A DNA stretch of 10,819 bases from Methanosarcinales archaeon (lineage in GTDB: Archaea > Halobacteriota > Syntropharchaeia > Alkanophagales > Methanospirareceae): contig JAUXGS010000018.1 in NCBI GenBank assembly GCA_030621945.1, forward strand, positions 1 through 10,819, given 5' to 3'. This document shows, piece after piece, positions 5,334 to 10,486 of this stretch. The notes beneath the pieces were generated by a model. That model worked only from the letters and a program-made list of their open reading frames with translations, had not been told where the DNA came from and made no database searches. The first letter of the stretch is position 1. Each line of letters opens with the position of its first letter. The position numbers were made by a program, and so were the translations under genes.

Positions 5334-5479
5334 ACGACGCCGTAAGCGGGGCAATGGGCGCCCACGAACCTTTATCCGCCCCCCGACTGGCACCCGGAAA
5401 TGTTCAGCGTGCGGGAAGGGGGGCGGGGGCGGTCAAAGATGTTTCCGTTTTCAATTGTAAAAAGCTTTATATGCAATAA
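5330..5479 (+). CDS. Possible 49-aa protein in a second GC-rich island
   Basis: A second ATGA-coupled frame crosses a GC-rich stretch (MNDAVSGAMGAHEPLSAPRL and on, ending in FNCKKLYMQ). Its 3' end contains the TATA box of the next gene (5465-5473). No domain is visible. Bases 5413-5432 have dense G runs that could form a G-quadruplex on the + strand. Coding is uncertain; this may be a non-coding spacer. Confidence 0.22.
   Translation: MNDAVSGAMGAHEPLSAPRLAPGNVQRAGRGAGAVKDVSVFNCKKLYMQ
5465..5473 (+). promoter_or_regulatory. Archaeal TATA box of a leaderless promoter
   Basis: CTTTATATG is an archaeal TATA element, preceded by a purine-rich stretch (GTAAAAAG) that fits a BRE. Its centre is about 28 bp before ATG 5497, so transcription would begin at or just before that ATG. 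No Shine-Dalgarno is present between them. Both facts fit a leaderless mRNA. Confidence 0.6.
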
Positions 5480-5496
5480 AGTCAAACTATATCCAA

Positions 5497-6009
5497 ATGA
5501 GAGAAACAGCCGGGTTAGGATACGAAACAGATTGGCGCGATAATGGCGAGGGGGAAGTATTTGAGAAAAAAGCACAGAAAAAAATCGCCTCTATGGGCTT
5601 CGGCGTCCTAAAGAAGAACTACTATCTCAAGTTTGGGAAAGGTGGGGAAAAAAGAAGAAGAGAAATAGACGCCATCTTCGTTGATCTCCCTTTAGTTGTT
5701 CTTTTTGAAATGAAACGCATTAGAGATGATACATCTAAAAGGCATCTGCATGGATATTTGGGGAAATTCAAGAATACGTGTTATATGCTTGAGAACGAAG
5801 AAAGAATTTCTTATGATACTGAACCCTGTTTCCAAGAAAGGTTAGGGATCACTGGAAATGTAATTTGGAAACATGCGTTAGTAGTCCCAAATAAAGTACG
5901 GGATAAGGTTAATACCCATGCTTCTTCACATAATGCACGGAGAAAAGTAGATGTGGATATTGTATCTATAAGACAAATAAAAAATTATATCAAAGCGTTG
6001 TACCTCTAA
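5497..6009 (+). CDS. PD-(D/E)XK superfamily nuclease, 170 aa
   Basis: This is a probable restriction-endonuclease-fold protein. After an N-terminal helix (EVFEKKAQKKIASMGFGVLK) come a strand, then REIDAIFVD with Asp58, then LVVLFEMKR with Glu71 and Lys73. This is the D...ExK core of the fold with its usual spacing. The rest (HGYLGKFKNTCYMLENEE, NVIWKHALVVPN) completes the alpha/beta fold. Such proteins cleave DNA and serve restriction, recombination or repair. Unlike its neighbours it has its own TATA promoter and no ribosome site, and its codon use is slightly AT-richer. It may be separately controlled, perhaps as a defence gene acquired on its own; that is inference. Confidence 0.82.
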   Translation: MRETAGLGYETDWRDNGEGEVFEKKAQKKIASMGFGVLKKNYYLKFGKGGEKRRREIDAIFVDLPLVVLFEMKRIRDDTSKRHLHGYLGKFKNTCYMLENEERISYDTEPCFQERLGITGNVIWKHALVVPNKVRDKVNTHASSHNARRKVDVDIVSIRQIKNYIKALYL

Positions 6010-6040
6010 CGCATAAACAGGTGAAGGAGAAGGGGAAAAA

Positions 6041-6397
6041 TTGGAGAAAAAAGAAAAAATGGAAACGAAATGTTTTGATGGAAATTTTAAAGAAACGAAA
6101 AAAACGCAGGATGTTTGCTATGTAATCGGTGAGGACGAAGGGGAGCTATGCGCACTACAAGATACAGAGTACCCTATTATCTCAGCAGACGAAATACAAA
6201 AACTTGCAACAATCATGGAGAGTCGAACCAGGGTAAAAGAAAGCACGATAGAAGCGATGGCAGATACGCTAACAAAATGGGCGGGATGCAAGATAAGCTC
6301 CAAAGAGGCAATGCATGATACCTGGTCTCTCTTTCAAAGAGATAAAGAATTAAGTGCAAAGCTATCGGCAATCAAAGAGGAGAATAACAAATGGTAA
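6041..6397 (+). CDS. Approx. 118-aa protein, unknown function
   Basis: The start is uncertain: TTG 6041 has GGAG and GGGG runs close upstream, while ATG 6059 gives 112 residues with GGAG 12 nt before it. The protein has an N-terminal Lys-rich part, a strand-like CYVIGEDEGELCALQ and a long helical C-terminal part (ISADEIQKLATIMESRTRVK, then SKEAMHDTWSLFQRDKELS). It has four Cys in total, in no clear zinc pattern. The stop overlaps the next start by 7 nt. No family recognised. Confidence 0.72.
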   Translation: MEKKEKMETKCFDGNFKETKKTQDVCYVIGEDEGELCALQDTEYPIISADEIQKLATIMESRTRVKESTIEAMADTLTKWAGCKISSKEAMHDTWSLFQRDKELSAKLSAIKEENNKW

Positions 6398-6549
6398 AAA
6401 TGGAATGCCACTATACCGGGGCATGGGAAGAGATGGCAACGATCTACCGCAAGCAGGAACTTAGTGAAGAAGAAATTGCCGAGAGGGCGCTGTACAAACC
6501 AACAAAAGTAATCGAAAAGGAGAAAGGGTTAGGCGAGTGCGATAAATGA
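6391..6549 (+). CDS. 52-aa small protein, unknown function
   Basis: This is a short gene linked on both sides: its ATG overlaps the previous stop by 7 nt, and its own stop overlaps the next start as ATGA. GAGGAG lies 8 nt before its ATG. The product is acidic and helical (WEEMATIYRKQELSEEEIAE, then RALYKPTKVIEKEKG) and contains two Cys. Tight coupling to the RecB-like nuclease gene suggests a shared role, but none can be named. Confidence 0.65.
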   Translation: MVKMECHYTGAWEEMATIYRKQELSEEEIAERALYKPTKVIEKEKGLGECDK

Positions 6550-7319
6550 CCCCAAAAATCGACTTCAATCCCGGGAAACACGAATATACCGTCAACGGAC
6601 AAGTATTTCCCTCTGTCACAACCATCCTAAACATCATCGACAAAAGCGGCCCGCTCATAAACTGGGCGGCTAAAGTCACTGTCGAATACATATACAACAA
6701 CTTCAAAGAAAAAGACGGTAAACTATTCATTGGCGATACCGAGCTAAACACCGAGAACGCAGGCAAACTCCTATCGCCCGCCAAGAGAGAGCATAACAGA
6801 ATCAAAACAGAAGCAGGCGACATCGGCACACGCGCACATGCGGAAATCGAAAGGATAATCAAGACTTCTGAAATCCCAACGGAAATCGAACTTGCACTAA
6901 TGGATTCACGAATAGCAAATCCCGTCAGGGCATATCTAAAATGGGCGGAAGAAAACCAGTTCCAACCTATACATTCCGAGCAAAGAGTATGCCTGCTCGA
7001 TCATAAAGTTGCCGGAACCGTCGATTGCGTCGGTCTGCTCAAAGGGAAATATACGCTTACCGACTTCAAAACCTCAAACGGCATATATCCGGAGGCGAAA
7101 CTCCAGGTTGCCGCATACGCAAAGGCGTGGGAAGAGACATTCGACGAGAAAATCGAACAGGCCGGGATTCTTCACATATCAAAAGAGAAAGCAGAGTTCG
7201 CATATCATCCCGTAAACAATATTGACAACCTATTTAAAGTGTTCTTAAGTTGTATTCCGGTATATCTATGGAAAAAAGAAGAGAGTAGGAATCCACGACA
7301 GCATGGTAGTAATATTTAG
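6546..7319 (+). CDS. RecB/Cas4-like PD-(D/E)XK exonuclease, 257 aa
   Basis: This is a phage-type exonuclease of the RecB-like PD-(D/E)XK clan, also seen in Cas4 and viral recombination nucleases. Motifs are in order: an N-terminal substrate module (HEYTVNGQVFPSVTTILNII); GTRAH with His98; a strand with E145; AGTVD with metal ligand Asp160; LTDFKTS with Asp173 and Lys175 (the D-x-K form of the E-x-K site); and KLQVAAYAKAW with Gln187 and Tyr191, the diagnostic QxxxY motif. All expected residues are present, so it should be an active Mg-dependent nuclease, probably processing DNA ends for recombination or replication. Length is normal. It starts by ATGA overlap with the previous gene. No neighbouring Cas genes or repeats suggest a CRISPR role. 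Confidence 0.9.
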   Translation: MTPKIDFNPGKHEYTVNGQVFPSVTTILNIIDKSGPLINWAAKVTVEYIYNNFKEKDGKLFIGDTELNTENAGKLLSPAKREHNRIKTEAGDIGTRAHAEIERIIKTSEIPTEIELALMDSRIANPVRAYLKWAEENQFQPIHSEQRVCLLDHKVAGTVDCVGLLKGKYTLTDFKTSNGIYPEAKLQVAAYAKAWEETFDEKIEQAGILHISKEKAEFAYHPVNNIDNLFKVFLSCIPVYLWKKEESRNPRQHGSNI

Positions 7320-7336
7320 AGGGTGAAGAAGAAACG

Positions 7337-7564
7337 ATGTTCGCCAATCCGAAAACGAAGGTTCGCATGCGGCGTAAAAGCTGGAGAGGCACCGTTTTAA
7401 GTGCAAACTATTACCGCAAGCTAAAAGAGGGGGCGGAAAAATACACAACCAAGGAAAAAGTCAAGAGGTTGTTAGGCTCGCGTATATCGTACGCATCCAT
7501 AGAAAAAATGATAGATGAAGCAACACTAGGGGGTGAAAACGCAAAAAATGAAAACTCACTTTGA
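7337..7564 (+). CDS. 75-aa basic protein, unknown function
   Basis: This is a small, strongly basic protein (RMRRKSWRGTVLSANYYRKL, then EKVKRLLGSRISYASIEKMI), probably a helical nucleic-acid-binding or structural protein. GGGTGA lies about 11 nt before the ATG. Its 3' end overlaps the ribosome site and start of the following gene, so translation is coupled. No domain is recognised. Confidence 0.65.
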   Translation: MFANPKTKVRMRRKSWRGTVLSANYYRKLKEGAEKYTTKEKVKRLLGSRISYASIEKMIDEATLGGENAKNENSL

Positions 7565-7796
7565 AGCCTGTGTGTTATGCGGTAAAGTCGATTCTATCCT
7601 GGATGTAGACGACAGCGGCAGAAAGTGGATACACCCGCCGGAACATCTTTGCTCAAAAGGCAATGAGTACGTTATGTCATTGATGGATCAATGGCTACTA
7701 AAATTTGGGAAGACAACATGGCCTCGCACTCAGAGCTGGCGAGGCTGGGTTTCGGAAATGGAGAGCGAGTTGAAAGAACGATTATCTTCGGGTTAG
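7548..7796 (+). CDS. 82-aa CxxC zinc-finger-like protein
   Basis: ATG 7548 is chosen over GTG 7533 because GGGGGTGA ends 11 nt upstream of the ATG and the GTG lies inside that ribosome site. The product begins with CVLCG (Cys8, Cys11), followed by KWIHPPEHLC with His29 and Cys35, a plausible Cys2-His-Cys metal site. The C-terminal half is helical and Trp-rich (SLMDQWLLKFGKTTW, SWRGWVSEMESELKERL). It overlaps the 75-aa gene by 17 nt. A small adaptor or nucleic-acid-binding protein is possible. Unknown family. Confidence 0.7.
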   Translation: MKTHFEACVLCGKVDSILDVDDSGRKWIHPPEHLCSKGNEYVMSLMDQWLLKFGKTTWPRTQSWRGWVSEMESELKERLSSG

Positions 7797-7951
7797 AAAA
7801 CCGATTGCGGTTCGGACAGCCGCCCGCGGCATTTCAGATTGCGTAAAACGGCACGGCGGGGCGGAAATGGGCAGCGGGCAAACTTGCCCCCGCCAAGCCT
7901 TTCAACGGGGGGCAGAGAGGGGAGCAGAAAAAATAGGAGGAAAGAAAAGAA
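7797..7951. other. GC-rich hairpin-dense intergenic island
   Basis: No start-containing frame is convincing. The stretch forms AACCG/CGGTT (7799-7812, loop ATTG), a GCCG/CGGC mini-hairpin, and a GGGCA/TGCCC hairpin inside a longer GGCGGGG/CCCCGCC pairing. Its first hairpin resembles one in the island at 4984-4997 (AACCG-AGAG-CGGTT). The next gene's AGGAGG site follows it. Confidence 0.45.
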
Positions 7952-8503
7952 ATGGGAGAACGTCAAATAGAGGGTGAGCACACTTACCCAATTTATAGTG
8001 TGCAAATTCGATGGACACAAGACATACGACCTGAGTACAAGCCATCTAAGTGGCAAACAGAAGATTTACCCGAAGGGCGCATACGCAATGGCACCGCCTT
8101 TAGCCAAATGTATAAGGAAGAGCAAGACATGAAAACACTAAGACACAAGATAGAAAATGAATGGATCCCTAAGTATTTTAATCCGAAAACTGAGGAATCT
8201 CGCTACCCTATCACCAACCCCAAAAACATTGAAATAACCATAAAATTTGTAAGGCACGAAACATGGTGCTTGGAATGGTTCTGCCATTTCACTTTTGATG
8301 ATGGGCGTTCTGACAAAGAGTATCTTGCAAGTTTTGGGCGATTTGTCCGGCGAATGCAAAAATTGGATGAGAAAGAATATTGTTTGATGGGCGCAGATGA
8401 TAGATGGCGATGGAAAGGTCTAACAGATGATGGGAAAGAAACAAAACCACCATGCAGATGCGCAGGATGCAGAAAGGCAGGCGTGGTAAGAGTGAATCAT
8501 TAG
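7952..8503 (+). CDS. 183-aa protein with C-terminal CxCxxC, unknown function
   Basis: This gene has AGGAGG 11 nt before ATG. The N-terminal half is mixed (YPIYSVQIRWTQDIRPEYKP). The middle shows strand-like EITIKFVRHETWCLEWFCHF with several aromatic residues. The C-terminus ends in CRCAGC (Cys168, 170 and 173), a possible metal site. No family is recognised. Codon use and purine bias match the preceding genes, so it closes the left gene block; the tRNA begins 10 nt after its stop. Confidence 0.82.
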   Translation: MGERQIEGEHTYPIYSVQIRWTQDIRPEYKPSKWQTEDLPEGRIRNGTAFSQMYKEEQDMKTLRHKIENEWIPKYFNPKTEESRYPITNPKNIEITIKFVRHETWCLEWFCHFTFDDGRSDKEYLASFGRFVRRMQKLDEKEYCLMGADDRWRWKGLTDDGKETKPPCRCAGCRKAGVVRVNH

Positions 8504-8513
8504 TTTATGCGAA

Positions 8514-8587
8514 AGTCCCGTAGTGTAGCGGGTCAACCACGGCGGTCCTTGGAACCGCAGACGTACGTTCGAATCGTATCGGGACTA
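8514..8587 (+). tRNA. tRNA-Gln (anticodon UUG), C at position 33
   Basis: This is a complete cloverleaf. The acceptor AGTCCCG (8514-8520) pairs with CGGGACT (8580-8586), with discriminator A8587 and no encoded CCA. The D-arm stem is GTG/CAC. The anticodon stem GCGGT/ACCGC encloses loop CCTTGGA (8547-8553) with anticodon TTG at 8549-8551. The T-arm is GTACG/CGTAT with loop TTCGAAT. The acceptor sequence is the one I associate with archaeal tRNA-Gln. Position 33 is C (8548) where U is nearly universal. Archaeal Gln-tRNA is usually made by the GatDE transamidation route, for which a normal tRNA body suffices. It may be an element-encoded tRNA or the 3' end of an attachment site. Confidence 0.9.
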
Positions 8588-9000
8588 TCCCTCTTTTCCG
8601 CATCCGTCCAATAGTTCCCTTCCTCATTGCATTCGCCCACAATCCCCAACAATATGGCGGATGTCCGTCTTGCCAGCCCACTGATAGCGTTAGTAATGCC
8701 GCTCTCGGCGATGTCCGCGGGGCGGCCATCGCATCCGCTCTGATTTCTATTGCTATGGGTCATATTGCTGCCGGGGACGAAGCTTGTGTTAATGGTGGGG
8801 CATATGGTGAAGAATGAAGATGAGGTTGGTATTTCGTATTCGGGAATGTTGCTTGCTGTTGCGTCTTTGTGTTTATGGGTTGCGGAGATTGGTTTTGTCA
8901 TTATTTTTTTTTTTGCCATTAACTCCTCACAACACCATCTCAGAATGAGATGGATTGTTCCGGGTGTAGTTCAGGACGATAGATTGTATAAGTAGGCACG
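8588..9000. other. Region without a convincing gene after the tRNA
   Basis: The + strand becomes pyrimidine-rich, unlike the coding strand on either side. A + strand stretch reads SNAALGDVRGAAIASALISI and then, in another frame, GMLLAVASLCLWVAEIGF, but no start codon opens the first part and a frame change is needed between them. On the - strand a 128-residue frame (8533-8919) ends inside the tRNA, which argues against it. An 11-base T run lies at 8904-8914. At 8939-8992 two motifs resembling the repeats at 15-56 occur, the second merging into TATAAG. It may be a decayed gene next to an attachment site. Confidence 0.4.
8939..8992 (+). repeat. Degenerate copies of the GATGGATTGT motif
   Basis: Two units, CTCAGAATGAGATGGATTGT (8939-8958) and GTTCAGGACGATAGATTGT (8969-8987), lie about 29 bp apart, and the second is followed by TATAAG. 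Spacing and sequence resemble the tandem repeat at 15-56, also followed by TATAAAG. Confidence 0.45.
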
Positions 9001-9004
9001 CTCT

Positions 9005-9217
9005 ACGATTATAATGCCCTTATGCCAGATTTGGCCATATCCCTTAAGAAGCTTTGCTTTTTCATTTATTGTGGAATGTTTGGCAGAATCCGTTTTATAT
9101 AAGGGATTTGTGACGCCGCAAAGCATCTTTAGGGGGCGGGCATATCAATCTTTCGCTTTCATCGTGCCCTTTAGGATGAGATGGCATAAGGGCTCTTGCG
9201 GCCGCTACACGATTATA
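9005..9217. repeat. Inverted-repeat element flanked by 9-bp direct repeats
   Basis: GCCCTTATGCCA at 9016-9027 is the exact reverse complement of 9182-9193. Inside, 9039-9046 pairs with 9100-9107, and 9051-9057 with 9118-9124; these two pairings cross. ACGATTATA occurs outside both ends (9005-9013 and 9209-9217). It could be a small non-coding mobile element, a structured RNA or a control region. No reading frame inside is convincing. Confidence 0.45.
9094..9101 (+). promoter_or_regulatory. TATA-like element upstream of the 9440 gene
   Basis: TTTATATA within TTTTATATAAGG is a good archaeal TATA match and would start transcripts near 9125, giving a 5' leader of about 315 nt that includes the hairpins at 9226-9241, 9244-9287 and 9345-9375. 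The element is nearly symmetrical, so it could also serve the - strand. Confidence 0.35.
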
Positions 9218-9225
9218 TGACCTTC

Positions 9226-9287
9226 CCTACCCAATGGTAGGTCTGGGGGTTAAACTTTTATTTCATAAATAAAACTTTAATCCCCCA
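9226..9287 (+). other. Two adjacent hairpins, one large
   Basis: CCTACC (9226-9231) pairs with GGTAGG (9236-9241). Directly after it, 9244-9262 pairs with 9266-9287 around a CAT loop, with one C-C mismatch and one bulged T; GGGGG and CCCCC close its base. It may be a terminator, a transcript-protecting structure or an element end. Confidence 0.5.
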
Positions 9288-9337
9288 CCGCTCATATAAT
9301 CCTTACGCTTTCAGTGCCCCTCGCTATACTAAAACTC

Positions 9338-9439
9338 ACATCGGGCGTTCTCCCAGTATTAATTGAGGAGAACGCACAGCAACAGGACAGTTGTAGCGGG
9401 TTCGATGAGTTAACATGGTACACTAGGAGGTGATTGACC
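9338..9439 (+). promoter_or_regulatory. Repeated leader, copy 1, with 9-bp hairpin
   Basis: GCGTTCTCC (9345-9353) pairs with GGAGAACGC (9367-9375) around 13 nt. Exactly 64 nt separate the hairpin from ATG 9440. It shares CACATC-GG-GTTCTCCC before and in the stem, TTCGATGA in the middle and AGGAGGTGATT at the end with copy 2 (10079-10180). An RNA control element or protein-binding site is inferred. Confidence 0.65.
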
Positions 9440-9784
9440 ATGGCAGATATAGATGAAATAACAACTACGGATTTAAGCAAATTCGGATACAGAGAAATCA
9501 AATTAATGAGAGAGTTGATAGATGCCTGGATGGATCAAGGGCTGCCGGACGACTTTGAAGATGAGGGGGTACAAGTGATGATGAACACAAACAGCGGAAA
9601 TGTGTTTCTGACGAACAGCGAATACCAAGTAGTGATGATGAACGGTGACAAGCTCAAGAGTTTCTACAACTGCCCAGAGTGTGGGCGTGAAGGATTTAAA
9701 AAGGAGTTTGAGAAGGACAGCGACTGCGAGGGCTGCCGAGAAATTGCCGGGGCAGATGAGGAGGATGAGGAGAGGGGCTCCTAA
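9440..9784 (+). CDS. 114-aa zinc-ribbon-like acidic protein
   Basis: ATG 9440 is chosen over TTG 9434 because AGGAGGTGATT, a near-perfect complement of the archaeal 16S rRNA 3' end, lies just upstream and the TTG is part of it. The protein has an N-terminal helix (DLSKFGYREIKLMRELIDAW), a central strand region (VFLTNSEYQVVMMNGDKL), then CPEC (78-81) and CEGC (96-99) separated by 14 residues, the layout of a zinc ribbon. It ends in an acidic tail (EEDEERGS). It stands alone behind a long structured leader shared with the 10181 gene, so both are probably controlled together. A transcription-factor-like or nucleic-acid-binding role is inference. Confidence 0.85.
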   Translation: MADIDEITTTDLSKFGYREIKLMRELIDAWMDQGLPDDFEDEGVQVMMNTNSGNVFLTNSEYQVVMMNGDKLKSFYNCPECGREGFKKEFEKDSDCEGCREIAGADEEDEERGS

Positions 9785-9794
9785 CCCTTCTTCC

Positions 9795-9801
9795 TTTTTT
9801 T
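9795..9801 (+). terminator. Oligo-T terminator after the 9440 gene
   Basis: Seven T residues lie 11 nt after the stop codon in a pyrimidine-rich tract, as in archaeal T-run terminators. The sequence then changes to repeats and hairpins. Confidence 0.5.
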
Positions 9802-9819
9802 ATGCCGCGATATTAAGGG

Positions 9820-9860
9820 GTTCAGGATGAGATAGTCTAAAGATTGTTTATGATGGATTG
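9820..9860 (+). repeat. Third copy set of the GATGGATTGT motif
   Basis: GTTCAGGATGAGATAG (9820-9835) and TGATGGATTG (9851-9860) resemble the motifs at 15-56, 64-77 and 8939-8992. They lie between the terminator and the leader of the 10181 gene, a likely promoter zone. Confidence 0.4.
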
Positions 9861-9880
9861 CATTAACGTTGAGATGCCCT

Positions 9881-9918
9881 GAAAGCACAAACGGCTTTCT
9901 GGCGGGTGAAGTTTTTTT
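9881..9918 (+). terminator. Hairpin followed by T7 run
   Basis: GAAAGC (9881-9886) pairs with GCTTTC (9894-9899). A seven-T run follows at 9912-9918. This could be a terminator, but it lies upstream of a gene rather than after one, so it may instead be an attenuator or chance. Confidence 0.3.
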
Positions 9919-9923
9919 CTTCG

Positions 9924-9995
9924 TTACTGTTTCTATTACTGTTTCATGCCGTTTTCGTTACTGTTATTATTTCTATTACTGTTACCGTTACTGTT
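9924..9995 (+). repeat. Five TTACTGTT repeats (iteron-like array)
   Basis: TTACTGTT occurs at 9924, 9936, 9958, 9976 and 9988, spaced 12, 22, 18 and 12 bp apart; the opposite strand reads AACAGTAA. The block appears internally duplicated (CATGCCGTT and CATGCAGTT end the two halves). Such arrays serve as replication iterons or operator clusters; which applies is unknown. Confidence 0.6.
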
Positions 9996-10078
9996 CCATG
10001 CAGTTGCATTTACCGTTCCCATTACATTGAAAAAAGCATCACTCCGCCATCTGTCATGAAGCTACCTGTTAGACAGTC

Positions 10079-10180
10079 CACATCAGGTGTTCTCCCGTAT
10101 CAAGTGAGGAGAACACACAAAGTGTCAGGACCGGCATTTTCGTTCGATGATTCACGTGGTATAAAAGGAGGTGATTAACC
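10079..10180 (+). promoter_or_regulatory. Repeated leader, copy 2, with 9-bp hairpin
   Basis: GTGTTCTCC (10087-10095) pairs with GGAGAACAC (10108-10116) around 12 nt, and exactly 64 nt follow to ATG 10181. Compared with copy 1 the second pair changed from C-G to T-A, so pairing is kept. AAGGAGGTGATT is a nearly perfect ribosome site. Confidence 0.65.
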
Positions 10181-10420
10181 ATGGGTATACGAATAGAGAA
10201 AAGAAAAATGAAAAACGAAGAAGAAAGAAGGGTGTTGAGAGATAGATTAGTAAGAAGGGGTTATACGGGGGAAGCAGCGGATAGGATATTATCATTACAA
10301 GGCATTAACCCTGTAAGAAATGATGAAGAAATGAGAAAGCACATGTGGAATCTCTGGTCACTAACTGGCGGCGAAATAGGCGAAGAACCGCCAGAAGAAG
10401 TGATGGAAGAGTGGAGATAA
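10181..10420 (+). CDS. 79-aa protein with LWSLTGGE motif, cassette copy 2
   Basis: This is a well-supported small gene behind an excellent ribosome site. The N-terminal half is helical and basic (ERRVLRDRLVRRGYTGEAAD). The C-terminal half, NLWSLTGGEIGEEPPEE ending in MEEWR, is clearly related to the 34-aa protein at 1038. The N-terminal half vaguely resembles the 57-aa protein at 872. This one-piece version therefore looks like a fusion, or the parent, of the split 872/1038 pair. Its downstream neighbour (10487) is likewise a paralogue of the 2298 gene. Function unknown. Confidence 0.8.
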   Translation: MGIRIEKRKMKNEEERRVLRDRLVRRGYTGEAADRILSLQGINPVRNDEEMRKHMWNLWSLTGGEIGEEPPEEVMEEWR

Positions 10421-10432
10421 AAAAAGTAGAAA

Positions 10433-10458
10433 GCGGGCTAAGTCGCAAGCTTGCCCGC
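10433..10458 (+). promoter_or_regulatory. Hairpin upstream of the 10487 gene
   Basis: GCGGGC (10433-10438) pairs with GCCCGC (10453-10458) around 14 nt. It lies just after the 10181 gene and 28 nt before the next ATG, the same arrangement as at 817-845 and 2248-2271. Confidence 0.45.
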
Positions 10459-10486
10459 CTACATAAATCGTTGGAGGAAAACCAAA

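Noticed and set aside
7009..7225. Two + strand frames inside the RecB-like gene
   Set aside because: They overlap the most strongly supported nuclease core in other frames and are Arg/Ser-biased shadows.
8533..8919. 128-residue - strand frame
   Set aside because: Its C-terminus is the antisense of the tRNA, a common source of false proteins; its ribosome site is too close to the start.
9014..9220. 68-residue + strand frame
   Set aside because: It lies wholly inside the inverted-repeat element, with no ribosome site.
9906..10178. 90-residue + strand frame beginning like a signal peptide
   Set aside because: The hydrophobic start is the translation of a T run and the TTACTGTT repeats, and the rest runs through the conserved leader of the 10181 gene.
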